Source: JALRBM01 sp964615445 (GTDB taxonomy: Bacteria; Patescibacteriota; Saccharimonadia; Saccharimonadales; Saccharimonadaceae). Taken from it: a stretch of DNA of 15,971 nt. Of this stretch, positions 4,984-13,332 are shown one piece after another. The stretch covers positions 1 through 15,971 of the forward strand of contig CAZTOK010000029.1 in NCBI GenBank assembly GCA_964615445.1, given 5' to 3'. Below the pieces are notes generated by a model. The model saw only the letters and a program-made list of their open reading frames with translations. It was not told the DNA's origin and did not search any database. Positions within the stretch are counted from its first letter, which is position 1, and each line of letters opens with the position of its first letter. The translations under genes and the position numbers were made by a program.

Positions 4984-7506
4984 CTACTCGGGTAAAAGGG
5001 CGATGGCTCTTTTCTTAGGCTGTTTGCCCGGTTGACGAATAGCACCTGTAGAGTAGCGAGCGCGTGATGATTTTACAACTTTACTAATCATAGTATTTTT
5101 GCCCCCTTCAAGCAGCATAGTCTCGCCCGACAGGGGTTCCTGTGATTTTTTCACCGAAACCCGCATGTAGAAGTTGTAGGATGGCAGATTAGCAATTTCG
5201 CCCTCCTCCACATACGGCTGGAATAGCGGCAGGACGAGCTTTTCGTCCTCTGGGTTGCCTGAGCGGAAACAAACGACCGTGCCGACGTTCGCCAGAATGA
5301 CGTTGACCATTTGCAGCTCCTTCTGCTGCGAGGTGGTCTGTTCGGCCATTGTGAGGTAGAGCTTGTACTTGCGTGCCTCGGACAACATTTGCACGAACGA
5401 CGGTGTGGCGAAGTTTTGGAACTCGTCCACGTAGAGATAGAATGGCTTGCGTTCAGTTTGCTTGAATCGGGCACGGCGCAGCGCGGCCAACTGAACTTTG
5501 GCAAGAATGGCAATGCCGAAGAGTTCGGAGGTATCCTCGCCAAGCAAACCTTTCGAGAAATTGCAGATTAAAATCTTGCCGTCCAGGATGTCGTCAAAGT
5601 CGATGGTTGAGCGCGACTGCTCCAAAATGCGTTTGGCCGATGCCGAAAATAAAAAGCGGCCGATCTTGGCGGTGATACCCGCGACCATCTTCACTTGCTG
5701 GAAGCCACCGGCCTTCCCAAGTTCGTTCTTCCAAAAGTTCATGAGGTCTTTGTTGTCCAGTGTGGCCAGGACTTTTTTGCGGTAGGCTGGGTCGTTGAGC
5801 AAATCGAACATCGTGAACAGTGTGGGGTTTTCAGTGGTGAGTGCCGTTTGGATGGTGTTGCGCAGCACGTATTCAATGCGGTGGCCACCAGTGTCGTCGT
5901 CAGAGAAGATTTTGCGGAAAATGGACACGACGGATTCGGTGACTAAATCTTTTTCGCGCAGCAACTCGTCGCCCTCTAGGCCGGGCGTTAGTTCAAGCAG
6001 GTTTAGGCCGATGGGGTGTGCCAGGTCGTCCGGGTTAAAGTAAATTACGTCGTTTATGCGATCTTCGGGGATGTGCCTCAGCAGCGTTTCGGCCATGTCG
6101 CCGTGCGGGTCAACCACGGCCACACCTTTGCCATTCTGAATATCCTGCACGATGGCGTATTGCAGCATGGTGGTTTTACCATTGCCTGTACCGCCGATGA
6201 TAAACACGTGCCGCTCGCGCTCAGCGGCAGTCAAGCCGATAGGTGTTACTTCGCCGTGGTGATTGTTTTGGCCGAGTACAACATCAAACTTGTTGTTTTT
6301 CATACCGAGCGTGGCCGGAAGCGTGCGACTGTGCGTGCGCGCCATGCCTTCGGTTTTGATGACACCGTAGGGGAAGTGATAAATGCTGGCGAGTTCCGAG
6401 GTGGCCAGAATGTTGGCATCATACACAAAGAACGACGGCACCCGCCTGGCGAACTTGAACTTGCCGATCTTCTGCCCTAGCCAGTCGGGGTAGAGGCGCG
6501 GCACATACAACGACTGGTAGCTTGGCGAATTAAGCGGCGCAAGTGAACTGGTGAGACCGTTTGCCAAATCGCCCAGGCGCTTATACGAGTTCGCTACAAC
6601 CAACATGCGAATGTCGGTTCGAAACAGCGGTTGCTGGAGTTTTGCCAGGATGCCTGCGTACAGCTCTTTCTCGCCGTCGGTTACCTTTGGTTCCTCCTGC
6701 GGCATAAAGAATGAAACGATGACCAGCAGAAGCGCAACTGATAGCGCCAATTCGCCATTGTTAAATAGAACACCAACCACGGCGGCAACGAGCCAGATTT
6801 TCCAGCGGCCAATCACGAAATTCCTGGTCTTATTGTCCCAGCCCAGGATAGCGTAGCCGTGGGTCATAATTTGATTGACGATCCGGTTCGTCCAATGAGA
6901 ACGGTGTGGGGCAAGCACCATTTGCATGATGATCGTTTCGCCCGGCTCCAACTTGGTCATTGCACCTGCAATGTATGCCACCGGGTCGCTGGACATAAGA
7001 TCGTCGTGCGATTGCAGCGGAAAGGCGTAGTGGTTGGACTGCTTGATTTCCATTACACGGTTAGGCTTGGCTGTTGCCTCGTCCGGCAGCTCGAAGCTAT
7101 CCAGCACGCGGAATTGAGCTTCCGGCAGGTATGAGGCGATATGCCGCCGTACTGTGGGAATGTCGTTTGGCAACACGCGGATAAGGTAGCGGATGCCTTC
7201 TTTGTGCGACGAAACGATCTCGACGGACATCGTTTCGTTACGGCCGGTAAGCTGTTGCAAGACGGCAAAAAGCTGCTCAGTGGCGAGCGGTTGCTTTTCG
7301 GAATGGGCGGGCGGCGTTACTTCCAGGAATGTCGCCTCAACGTTACGCAGTTTCCAAAAGCTCCACATGCCACGCAGTGCAGTATAAATCGGCTCAATTA
7401 CCCAGCGGTACACGAAGTACGCAGCAAGGGCCAGAAGGATAACGCTAAGGGCTCGCTCAAAAAGATTACGGCCTAAGAAGTTCAAAATATCAGTGAAGAA
7501 TGGCAT
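4984..7506 (-). CDS. VirD4/TraG-like conjugative coupling ATPase
   Basis: An 840-aa membrane-anchored ATPase of the type IV coupling protein class, expected to bring the relaxosome to a transfer channel and pump DNA. One membrane helix lies near residues 15-35 and a second hydrophobic stretch near 236-268. Between them is a domain of about 200 residues (60-235). The motor follows: Walker A GGTGNGKTT at 438-446, AVVDPHGD at 463-470, Walker B FYLYVDEFQNF at 689-699, then the TraG/TraM-recognition-like C-terminal part (SEARKYKLYLTMAEQTTSQ near 709-727). The ATG at 7506 lies 2 nt after the TAG of the YobI-like gene, suggesting coupled expression. The VirD4/TraG-type order and the Replic_Relax partner support mobilisation. 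No channel genes (VirB4, VirB6 and others) are in the window. A HerA-like DNA-pumping role is an alternative. Confidence 0.85.
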   Translation of the reverse strand: MPFFTDILNFLGRNLFERALSVILLALAAYFVYRWVIEPIYTALRGMWSFWKLRNVEATFLEVTPPAHSEKQPLATEQLFAVLQQLTGRNETMSVEIVSSHKEGIRYLIRVLPNDIPTVRRHIASYLPEAQFRVLDSFELPDEATAKPNRVMEIKQSNHYAFPLQSHDDLMSSDPVAYIAGAMTKLEPGETIIMQMVLAPHRSHWTNRIVNQIMTHGYAILGWDNKTRNFVIGRWKIWLVAAVVGVLFNNGELALSVALLLVIVSFFMPQEEPKVTDGEKELYAGILAKLQQPLFRTDIRMLVVANSYKRLGDLANGLTSSLAPLNSPSYQSLYVPRLYPDWLGQKIGKFKFARRVPSFFVYDANILATSELASIYHFPYGVIKTEGMARTHSRTLPATLGMKNNKFDVVLGQNNHHGEVTPIGLTAAERERHVFIIGGTGNGKTTMLQYAIVQDIQNGKGVAVVDPHGDMAETLLRHIPEDRINDVIYFNPDDLAHPIGLNLLELTPGLEGDELLREKDLVTESVVSIFRKIFSDDDTGGHRIEYVLRNTIQTALTTENPTLFTMFDLLNDPAYRKKVLATLDNKDLMNFWKNELGKAGGFQQVKMVAGITAKIGRFLFSASAKRILEQSRSTIDFDDILDGKILICNFSKGLLGEDTSELFGIAILAKVQLAALRRARFKQTERKPFYLYVDEFQNFATPSFVQMLSEARKYKLYLTMAEQTTSQQKELQMVNVILANVGTVVCFRSGNPEDEKLVLPLFQPYVEEGEIANLPSYNFYMRVSVKKSQEPLSGETMLLEGGKNTMISKVVKSSRARYSTGAIRQPGKQPKKRAIALLPE

Positions 7507-7508
7507 AG

Positions 7509-10500
7509 CTACCAGCTCTTTTTCATATTAACTATGAGTTTATTGCCGTTTCTTGTTTTGCGTTGCGAGACTGAGCTCACCATGCCCAGGTTTTTGAGTC
7601 GTTCGGTTAGTTTTATATTGTATTGGGTATCATCGAGCTGTACGTGCTTGCCGGGTTGAGCAAGCTTCTCATAACCACCGTCGATCACCTTAAACATACC
7701 TATCATGCCTTCGCGAGTGAAAGACTCACCGGACAAATTGATGAGCTCAATAGAGTCAGTGGCATTTGCGCCGTCCAGCATTGCATGAAGTGTTATTGCG
7801 TCTAGTGACATATCGTTTGACGCAGCAAAACCGGCTATGTCTTTTATCGCTGAAGCTGGAGGTTTAGGATCAAATTGAGGTAAGTGGGTAACGAGATAGC
7901 TTTTAACATCAGGGTTTACCTCACTGCTCGACGCAATTGCGCTAATTTCATCACTATCTAATTTGATCTGGTTTAAATACTGGGCGATTTTCTTCGAGTT
8001 AATTATGTAAAAGAGACGCGTACTTGGATCGGAGTTTTTGAGATAATTGTATGTTTCGGCGCTGTCCTCGATAATGTCATCCCTAACGAGATAACCATAC
8101 AGGTCGCTATTTTGAGGGGGGAATGAGTCGACAGCCAGATAATTCTCAAGTTCCATTTCTTTTACGAGCTTACTCCTGGTTTCAGAAGCTATCCGGGTGT
8201 CGCTCAGAATTGCAACTGCAAGTTTTGCGAGCTCTTCAGTATCTTCGCTAGAATCCATGATTATTTCAGACTCTTTGGCCAAGTATTGCGATAGGCGCTG
8301 GTCAATCGCCCCCGATGCGTCCAAGCGATAATAGGCGAGGATGTTACCAATGCGAGGCCTCGTGCCCCCAATATCGAGTAGGGTCAACCATGCCCTCTCG
8401 GAGACTTCGGTAAGGTCGTCTACTGAGCATTCTGGGGACGCTCCTCGAATAATATCGTCTAGGTTTTCAGCGTCACTTTCAGCGATGTGATTAATAACTG
8501 AAGTAAATGCGCTTGCGTCGTCTATCGTGTATTTCGTTTTTTTGGAATCCGCGATAGAAGAGAGATATGATTTGAGATTTGTGGCAACGTAATTAAAAAC
8601 AGTTTCATTTAGTTCTCGGATTTTATTGAGGGCTAGGTTTTTCGCGCCAACGGCTGTCTCAAGATTTTCTCGATTAATGGCATACAGGTTATTGGCGACG
8701 GCTATATCCTTCAGATCCTTATGGAAGCGCCGGAGCGACGTGAACTTGGCTCCGAGCTGTGTGAGTACGGGCCCTAGGCTTGAGGATGCGGAAGGGCTAC
8801 GGAACAGCTCAAACTTCGCAGCATTATTATTTAGGTAGTCTGTGACCGTTTCCCCTACAGCGTATTGAATGTTTTCATTACTACCCTGAAGAGCGGCGTT
8901 AAACGTAGTGGACTTCATTTTTTCGTCGGCATCACTACGGAGCACGACATATTCAAACGTCCCTGACCATTTATTGCTTAATAGTTCAATTAGTTTCTCC
9001 GGAAATTTACCTGTTCGCATGTACGCGCCTAGGAAATCTTTGTCTTCTGGTTCGTTCTGAATTAAGTTGTTGGTGATGTGACTGAGTATGTGTGCTTCCG
9101 TTTGTAAACTTGGCGCCGGTTTGGCGGTGGATATAAGGTAGTCGAGGATTTCTATGTTATATATAGATTTGCTTCTGCTATATGCGCCGCCAGAGTCCTT
9201 AAGTAGAGATTTGATATTTGCATCTCCCTCAAATTTATAAGAAAAGTCAGGTCGGTCTAATTGCAAATGGTGGATCAAGAAGTTAGCCGCTTTTGGATTT
9301 GTGCCATGAAAAATGGATGTATAAAGGGCAAAATATGAATCGATATAACCAGCGGCAACTAAGTCGTAAACAAGGCCAGTGTATACACCATCGGTCAAAC
9401 TGTCCTTGACGAATTTTGAGAAATCTGGAGACATACTCATTAATCCATCGATAGTCTTCCGACGCATATCTTTCAGTTCTTTTTTTAGGTTAGAGTTTTC
9501 TTGTCTCAGCGCATCCTTATCTGCCGCTTCGAGCCTTTCTATATCGAAAGCCGCCCCAATAATTTGTTCTATCTTGTTGCGATCCAGGCTAAGACTCTGC
9601 TGAGAATTATATGGAGGCATCGTGTAGCTAACATTAAAGCTATCGCTTGGCCCCATTGCACTAACAATATCCCAAAATTCGAGGCTTTTCATTTGCTCTA
9701 CAGTGTAGTTGACGCCGTGGAGGCTGTACGTGATAGTTCCGCTAGGTCGTGGCTGGATGGCAGAGGTTATGTTCTCAAGGAATGAAACAAGTTTTTGGCC
9801 GTACTCATCACTTCGCGCGCCCAAGCTATCCGGCTTTTCTATCTTGATTCTATTGGCGTTGATTCTATGGTTTGTCTTAGCAACCTCATCATTTATAGTT
9901 TGGCGATATTTTTCGTAGATATCATCAAGCTTGCTTGAGCCAGTTTTGATTAATTCAAAATCTTTCAGGTTTGTATTTTTATATACGACCATTACAAATA
10001 ACCTATCTTTGGTCAGCCCTTCAAGTTTGTCCTTTCCGAGTACTCTCTCGGCAAATATAAGGTACTCGTTGTAGATGTTCTTTATAAGGCGCATGTCGGT
10101 TATGTAGCGGGCGACCGTTGCGACTATTTCTTTTGATATGTCTATATTTCCTTCGCTGTTGAACATTTTCATGAAGATGTCGTTCGAATTTTGATGAGTT
10201 ACAAATGGTACGACAGGAATGATGAGATCAAAAAACTTAGCCCTGTCGGTACTTTGGTCATAGGCGGAGATGAGTTCGTCTTTACTAAATAAACTATCGC
10301 GTATCGCATAAATAAATCTTATGCGTCTACCCGTTGCTCTAACCTGTCCAGAGTCATTTAGAAGAGTATTTAACTGCTTGAGCGTTCTAAAAATAAGTGT
10401 ATTCTCGAACCTCTCTATGTCTTCAAAAACAACTATTTCATACTGTGTAACCTGAAAGAAATAGATTAGTTCGTCCAGGTATTCATCGAAGTAATTATTT

Positions 10501-11174
10501 TTGTCTGTCACGGCAAGAGTAACGGGACCGCCTGTTAGTTTACTGATTATGAAATTATTACTTAACCCCAGCACGCAAAGAGCGGCCAAAGAGAATAACG
10601 TGATAAAGAGGGATGACGCAACTGGCAGTTGCTGCCAAAAGCCTGTGCCCGCAAGCTTATAAAGCAGCGAATTCCCTAAAAAGTAATACGTCGCAACCAG
10701 GGCGGCGAGCGAAATCAGTCCTGCAAATAAGAAGATGCGTAGCAGGTTCGGTGCGGCTATCCTCTTGAACTTTGAATTTGGTACATTTTGTGGTGCTTCA
10801 CGAAAGAGTAGCTGCTTGATAATTTCTTTCTGGATGGCGTTTGTTAGCTCTTCGTCATTCTCACTTTTGTCCGTGTCCGTTCTGCTTCCAAGAGTGGAAA
10901 GGGAGACCTGGATAATTCGCCCCTTCTTTTTAGTTCCAAACGTTTTTGCGAAGTCGGAGAGAATGCTGCTTTTACCGGAACCATAATTTCCGGTAAGCGC
11001 AATATTGTATATGGCGGGATTTGCTACCGCCTCTTCGAGTTCTCTGACGTAAATATCATGCCCTGGCTTACCATTCTCAGGGTAAAGAGGCTTGAGCCCC
11101 AGTGGCACTAAGTGTGGTGCGTCAGGTTCAGTTTGTTGCTTACGCTTCAGGAATGATATGAGGGAAAGCTTCAT
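7509..11174 (-). CDS. YobI/KAP-like membrane P-loop NTPase
   Basis: A 1221-aa NTPase matching the YobI-type ATPase family, related in layout to KAP NTPases. Walker A is TGNYGSGKSS (61-70), with Lys68 and Ser69. Two membrane helices (about 143-165 and 187-207) are inserted between Walker A and Walker B. Walker B is IVVFEDIER (247-255), and RRIRFIYAIRDSLF (283-296) follows as a sensor-like strand. The remaining 900 residues are mostly helical, with a coiled-coil stretch near 570-590, and could form a helical-repeat sensor. Such large NTPases are predicted in biological conflict systems; the trigger here is unknown. The ATG at 11174 lies 8 nt below a TATAAT box, so the mRNA should be leaderless. 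The DNA is visibly more AT-rich than the coupling ATPase gene that follows after 2 nt, suggesting a later insertion. Confidence 0.75.
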   Translation of the reverse strand: MKLSLISFLKRKQQTEPDAPHLVPLGLKPLYPENGKPGHDIYVRELEEAVANPAIYNIALTGNYGSGKSSILSDFAKTFGTKKKGRIIQVSLSTLGSRTDTDKSENDEELTNAIQKEIIKQLLFREAPQNVPNSKFKRIAAPNLLRIFLFAGLISLAALVATYYFLGNSLLYKLAGTGFWQQLPVASSLFITLFSLAALCVLGLSNNFIISKLTGGPVTLAVTDKNNYFDEYLDELIYFFQVTQYEIVVFEDIERFENTLIFRTLKQLNTLLNDSGQVRATGRRIRFIYAIRDSLFSKDELISAYDQSTDRAKFFDLIIPVVPFVTHQNSNDIFMKMFNSEGNIDISKEIVATVARYITDMRLIKNIYNEYLIFAERVLGKDKLEGLTKDRLFVMVVYKNTNLKDFELIKTGSSKLDDIYEKYRQTINDEVAKTNHRINANRIKIEKPDSLGARSDEYGQKLVSFLENITSAIQPRPSGTITYSLHGVNYTVEQMKSLEFWDIVSAMGPSDSFNVSYTMPPYNSQQSLSLDRNKIEQIIGAAFDIERLEAADKDALRQENSNLKKELKDMRRKTIDGLMSMSPDFSKFVKDSLTDGVYTGLVYDLVAAGYIDSYFALYTSIFHGTNPKAANFLIHHLQLDRPDFSYKFEGDANIKSLLKDSGGAYSRSKSIYNIEILDYLISTAKPAPSLQTEAHILSHITNNLIQNEPEDKDFLGAYMRTGKFPEKLIELLSNKWSGTFEYVVLRSDADEKMKSTTFNAALQGSNENIQYAVGETVTDYLNNNAAKFELFRSPSASSSLGPVLTQLGAKFTSLRRFHKDLKDIAVANNLYAINRENLETAVGAKNLALNKIRELNETVFNYVATNLKSYLSSIADSKKTKYTIDDASAFTSVINHIAESDAENLDDIIRGASPECSVDDLTEVSERAWLTLLDIGGTRPRIGNILAYYRLDASGAIDQRLSQYLAKESEIIMDSSEDTEELAKLAVAILSDTRIASETRSKLVKEMELENYLAVDSFPPQNSDLYGYLVRDDIIEDSAETYNYLKNSDPSTRLFYIINSKKIAQYLNQIKLDSDEISAIASSSEVNPDVKSYLVTHLPQFDPKPPASAIKDIAGFAASNDMSLDAITLHAMLDGANATDSIELINLSGESFTREGMIGMFKVIDGGYEKLAQPGKHVQLDDTQYNIKLTERLKNLGMVSSVSQRKTRNGNKLIVNMKKSW

Positions 11175-11182
11175 TTGCTTTA

Positions 11183-11211
11183 ATTATAAGCATATGGTGA
11201 AGCTATCAAAA
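11183..11211 (-). promoter_or_regulatory. Promoter of the YobI-like gene (leaderless)
   Basis: On the minus strand a consensus TATAAT (11188-11183) lies 8 nt before the ATG. The best -35 at 17 nt is TTTTGA (11211-11206); TTGATA (11209-11204) fits better but with a 15-nt spacer. Transcription would start at or within about 2 nt of the start codon. It sits in the 59-nt gap after the XRE gene. Confidence 0.6.
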
Positions 11212-11233
11212 GCTTAAGCTTATTAAATTGCGG

Positions 11234-11461
11234 CTAGAGCCCCTTGAATAGTTCTGAAACTGGCACGCTCAGCGATTTAGCCAGGCTGTGCAGCGTAGTG
11301 ATGCGCGGCCACTGCCGTCCTTGCTCAATGTACGAAACGGTTAGAGCTGTTACGTCTGATTTCTCTGCGAGCGATTCTTGGGTGAAGCCTTTGGCGCGGC
11401 GAACTTCAGCCAATCGCTTGCCGAAAGCCGCTAAATATTTTGATTCTTTTGTGCTTCTCAT
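11234..11461 (-). CDS. XRE/Cro-CI family transcriptional repressor, 75 aa
   Basis: A single-domain helix-turn-helix regulator of the HTH_3/XRE family. The five-helix domain spans about residues 8-72: FGKRLAEVRRAKGFTQESLAEKSDVTALTVSYIEQG, with helix 2 at FTQESLAEKSD and recognition helix at ALTVSYIEQG, then ITTLHSLAKSLSVPVSELF. It has no extra sensing or protease-cleavage domain. It is transcribed away from the 85-aa gene. The 108-bp gap holds three related 7-3-7 palindromes, so autoregulation is likely. The same palindrome type covers the recombinase promoter near 1864-1906, so it probably also controls integration/excision. The start ATG at 11461 has only AGGT before it and may use a very short leader. 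Confidence 0.9.
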   Translation of the reverse strand: MRSTKESKYLAAFGKRLAEVRRAKGFTQESLAEKSDVTALTVSYIEQGRQWPRITTLHSLAKSLSVPVSELFKGL

Positions 11462-11485
11462 ACCTAAAGCCTATAGAACCCTGAC

Positions 11486-11566
11486 TACTAGTAACACTTA
11501 GTACTACTAATAGTTGAATGTTTGTGTTATGGTGAATAACAGGTAAAACTATTAGAGATAGTAATA
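11486..11566. promoter_or_regulatory. Three operator-like palindromes (O3-O5) in the divergent regulatory region
   Basis: Three 7-3-7 sites resemble those at the recombinase promoter: O3 TACTAGT-AAC-ACTTAGT (11486-11502); O4 ACTTAGT-ACT-ACTAATA (11496-11512), sharing a half-site with O3; and O5 TATTAGA-GAT-AGTAATA (11550-11566). O3 shares the 10-mer TAGTAACACT with the complement of O1. O3/O4 lie upstream of the XRE gene and O5 ends 3 nt before the ATG of the 85-aa gene, so bound repressor could block both directions. Confidence 0.65.
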
Positions 11567-11569
11567 GTC

Positions 11570-11827
11570 ATGGGTGTAATAGATTTTCCATATAACAAGC
11601 CAAAACCGAAGTATGTAAAATGCGTGTTATGCGAGCGAACCATACCAACGTCGGACGCGACAATCGGCCCGCTAAATGCCGCGGGCGAAGTGAGCTTGCT
11701 ATGCAACGGCCACTTGTGGGACGATCTCAAGTTCATTGACGAGGTCGCCGATTATCTGGCCGAGGAACGTCGCAAGTTCTTCTATACCAATCACCACAAT
11801 CTAATGCAGTTCGGGGCGGCACCATAA
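11570..11827 (+). CDS. 85-aa protein with a Cys pair, unknown function
   Basis: First gene of an overlapping three-gene operon divergent from the XRE repressor. No family is recognised. Residues 17-21 read KCVLC, a CxxC knuckle, with a further Cys and His near 45-48 (LLCNGHLW), so a small zinc-binding fold is possible. The C-terminal half is helical and charged (FIDEVADYLAEERRKFF). No Shine-Dalgarno precedes the ATG; operator O5 ends 3 nt before it, and GATAGT (11557-11562) would place the transcript start almost on the ATG. The stop TAA shares its last A with the next gene's ATG. Confidence 0.7.
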   Translation: MGVIDFPYNKPKPKYVKCVLCERTIPTSDATIGPLNAAGEVSLLCNGHLWDDLKFIDEVADYLAEERRKFFYTNHHNLMQFGAAP

Positions 11828-12363
11828 TGTACGCACTTTACACTGAGCAGCGCGAGATTAACGGCAAGAATTTGCTTTCTTGGGACCTGGCACACCACCT
11901 CTACCTGCGTTCACCGCATGATAAAGTGATCGTCGCAACGGACAAGCCGGTGGAGTTACTTTCAGCGACGCGCAAGCAATGGCTTAGGCTGATGCGCCAG
12001 GCAATGCGGCAGCGCTCCAGCACAATGAACGCTGTCCGGTCGGCAGAGCTGACCAACCAAGTTGCCTATATGCAAAATTTGCGGTTTTCTGCCAAGCGGC
12101 CAAAAGACTATCTGGACGCTGATATTACATTTGCCACGGCGGACGACCTGATAAAAGTCGCGCCGATCTGCCGCACGGCCTACATAACTTACGACATTGG
12201 CAAAGAAAAATTACACCTGCTTACTAGTTGGATGCCGGAGGGCGGCGTGGTGGTGATTTACGCCCGATTGAAATTAGCAGCACTTAACGCCCGAAAGGAT
12301 TTGAAAGATGGCGCAAACACTGGAACAGCGAATCAGGAGAGTTATCAAGCAGCATTACGGTGA
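11827..12363 (+). CDS. 178-aa hypothetical protein
   Basis: Starts in the TAATG overlap with the 85-aa gene, a layout typical of translational coupling. No known domain is recognised. It looks soluble, with a basic middle (RKQWLRLMRQAMRQRSS near 49-65) that could touch nucleic acid, and a C-terminal alternating strand/helix pattern (ICRTAYITYDI, EGGVVVIYARLKLAALNARK). Its last 56 nt overlap the start of the HTH protein gene in another frame. The conserved position beside repressor and HTH genes suggests a role in the element's maintenance or regulation, which is inference only. Confidence 0.7.
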   Translation: MYALYTEQREINGKNLLSWDLAHHLYLRSPHDKVIVATDKPVELLSATRKQWLRLMRQAMRQRSSTMNAVRSAELTNQVAYMQNLRFSAKRPKDYLDADITFATADDLIKVAPICRTAYITYDIGKEKLHLLTSWMPEGGVVVIYARLKLAALNARKDLKDGANTGTANQESYQAALR

Positions 12364-12880
12364 GAACCTATGGATGTTCCGAGATGACGTAGATTATCGG
12401 GAAGGTACGAAAGATTTCGTGACCGATGTTGCTAAGGCTATAAGAGGCGATCTGAAACGTGCGAGCGATCTACCTAACCCGATAGCGAGGTACACAAAGT
12501 TTTGTAGCGCCGACCGTGCGCTGGGCAGCGTCATATGCGAACTGCGAGCCCGGCGCGGCGTTACTCAAAAGCAGCTCGCCGACACCACAGGCTTTAGCGT
12601 CGAATTTGTGGCTGCCCTGGAGAAGGGCCATATCGTTCCGGCGGTGGGTGTATGGGGCACAGCTTATCATGCGCTCAAACCTACCGAGCAGGAGAATGAG
12701 GAGTTGATGAACGGCATTTTCCGCGACAACAACAGAGAAGAAGTAATCAGAGAAGTCATAGAGATTTATTACGGTTGGAGCCTTTGGGCGTTCAAGCCGG
12801 GGGTACGCTATGAGGAGGCGGTTGAGCCGTTTATAAGTTCACTGGCTGCTTTAGGTAATAGAGCTCAACGCAGTACTTAG
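12308..12880 (+). CDS. XRE-type HTH protein flanked by two copies of a small repeat domain
   Basis: A 190-aa protein with a central helix-turn-helix (about residues 73-125: ALGSVICELRARRGVTQKQLADTTGFS, then VAALEKGHIVPAV). It is bounded by two similar segments of about 37 residues: 9-45 (RRVIKQHYGENLWMFRDDV) and 147-182 (REVIEIYYGWSLWAFKPGV). Shared positions are I-R-x-V-I-x3-Y-G-x2-L-W-x-F-x3-V-x-Y-x-E. The duplicated unit may bind a ligand or mediate dimerisation; it is not a family I recognise. The ATG at 12308 has AAGGAT upstream and overlaps the previous gene by 56 nt; a later start would cut into the first repeat, supporting this one. It is probably a second regulator, perhaps opposing the 75-aa repressor. 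Confidence 0.8.
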   Translation: MAQTLEQRIRRVIKQHYGENLWMFRDDVDYREGTKDFVTDVAKAIRGDLKRASDLPNPIARYTKFCSADRALGSVICELRARRGVTQKQLADTTGFSVEFVAALEKGHIVPAVGVWGTAYHALKPTEQENEELMNGIFRDNNREEVIREVIEIYYGWSLWAFKPGVRYEEAVEPFISSLAALGNRAQRST

Positions 12881-12898
12881 GTTCACTGGAGGTTTGCT

Positions 12899-13072
12899 AT
12901 GGCAGAAATTAGCGATGAAAAGTATGAGGAGCTGCGTTTGATTTTGGAGAAGCAGAATGGGCGAAGCTATACATTTGAAGAAGCAAAAGAAATTGGGGAT
13001 GAGCTCATAGATTTCTTTAGCTTGCTGTTGGAATTTGAACGGGAAGAAGCACGAAAAGGACTGAATTCCTAA
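12899..13072 (+). CDS. 57-aa hypothetical protein
   Basis: A short ORF starting MAEISDEKYEELRLILEKQN and ending in GLNS, with an excellent Shine-Dalgarno (GGAGGT, 6 nt before the ATG at 12899), 18 nt after the HTH gene. The peptide is acidic and fully helical in appearance. The middle reads YTFEEAKEIGDELIDFFSLLLEFEREEA, a pattern I associate with small helical proteins of mobile elements, but I cannot name a family. Probably the last gene of the plus-strand operon; it converges with the 84-aa gene, whose stop lies 4 nt beyond. Confidence 0.7.
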   Translation: MAEISDEKYEELRLILEKQNGRSYTFEEAKEIGDELIDFFSLLLEFEREEARKGLNS

Positions 13073-13076
13073 TGTC

Positions 13077-13331
13077 TTAGCTGGTGCCGTATTTCTTCTT
13101 TAATTCATCGAGGGAACGCTGAAATGCGCAGTCGGGCGGGCAGGTCTTGGGATGAGCTTTTGCATGGCGCAGCATTTTAAGGATGGTGGGTTTTAGAATG
13201 CCGCCCTCTGCTTGCATTTGATACTCAATAATATTCATACCCAAAGCGTCGGCGCGTGCTTGTTCCTCGGCCATAAATTTTTTGAGCCACTCTTGCTTTG
13301 GCTGAGCCTCGCCCAGTACTGCGTCTGCCAT
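13077..13331 (-). CDS. 84-aa hypothetical protein with CxxxC motif
   Basis: A small soluble protein with a helical N-terminus (KQEWLKKFMAEEQARADALG) and a Cys pair near its C-terminal end (HPKTCPPDCAFQRSLDEL). The CPPDC, with two upstream His (HAKAHP), could bind metal. No family is recognised. The start ATG at 13331 comes 1 nt after the TGA of the 70-aa gene, with GGAGGGG as Shine-Dalgarno inside that gene's end, so the two are translationally coupled and probably work together. Confidence 0.7.
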   Translation of the reverse strand: MADAVLGEAQPKQEWLKKFMAEEQARADALGMNIIEYQMQAEGGILKPTILKMLRHAKAHPKTCPPDCAFQRSLDELKKKYGTS

Positions 13332-13332
13332 C

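Noticed and set aside
6016..6480. Plus-strand frame opposite the coupling ATPase
   Set aside because: It lies opposite the Walker A region of a clear ATPase and has no domain of its own; a shadow frame.
11210..11221. Palindrome AAGCTTAAGCTT after the XRE gene
   Set aside because: It is a short doubled hexamer with no loop or T-run; too short and simple to call a terminator or operator.
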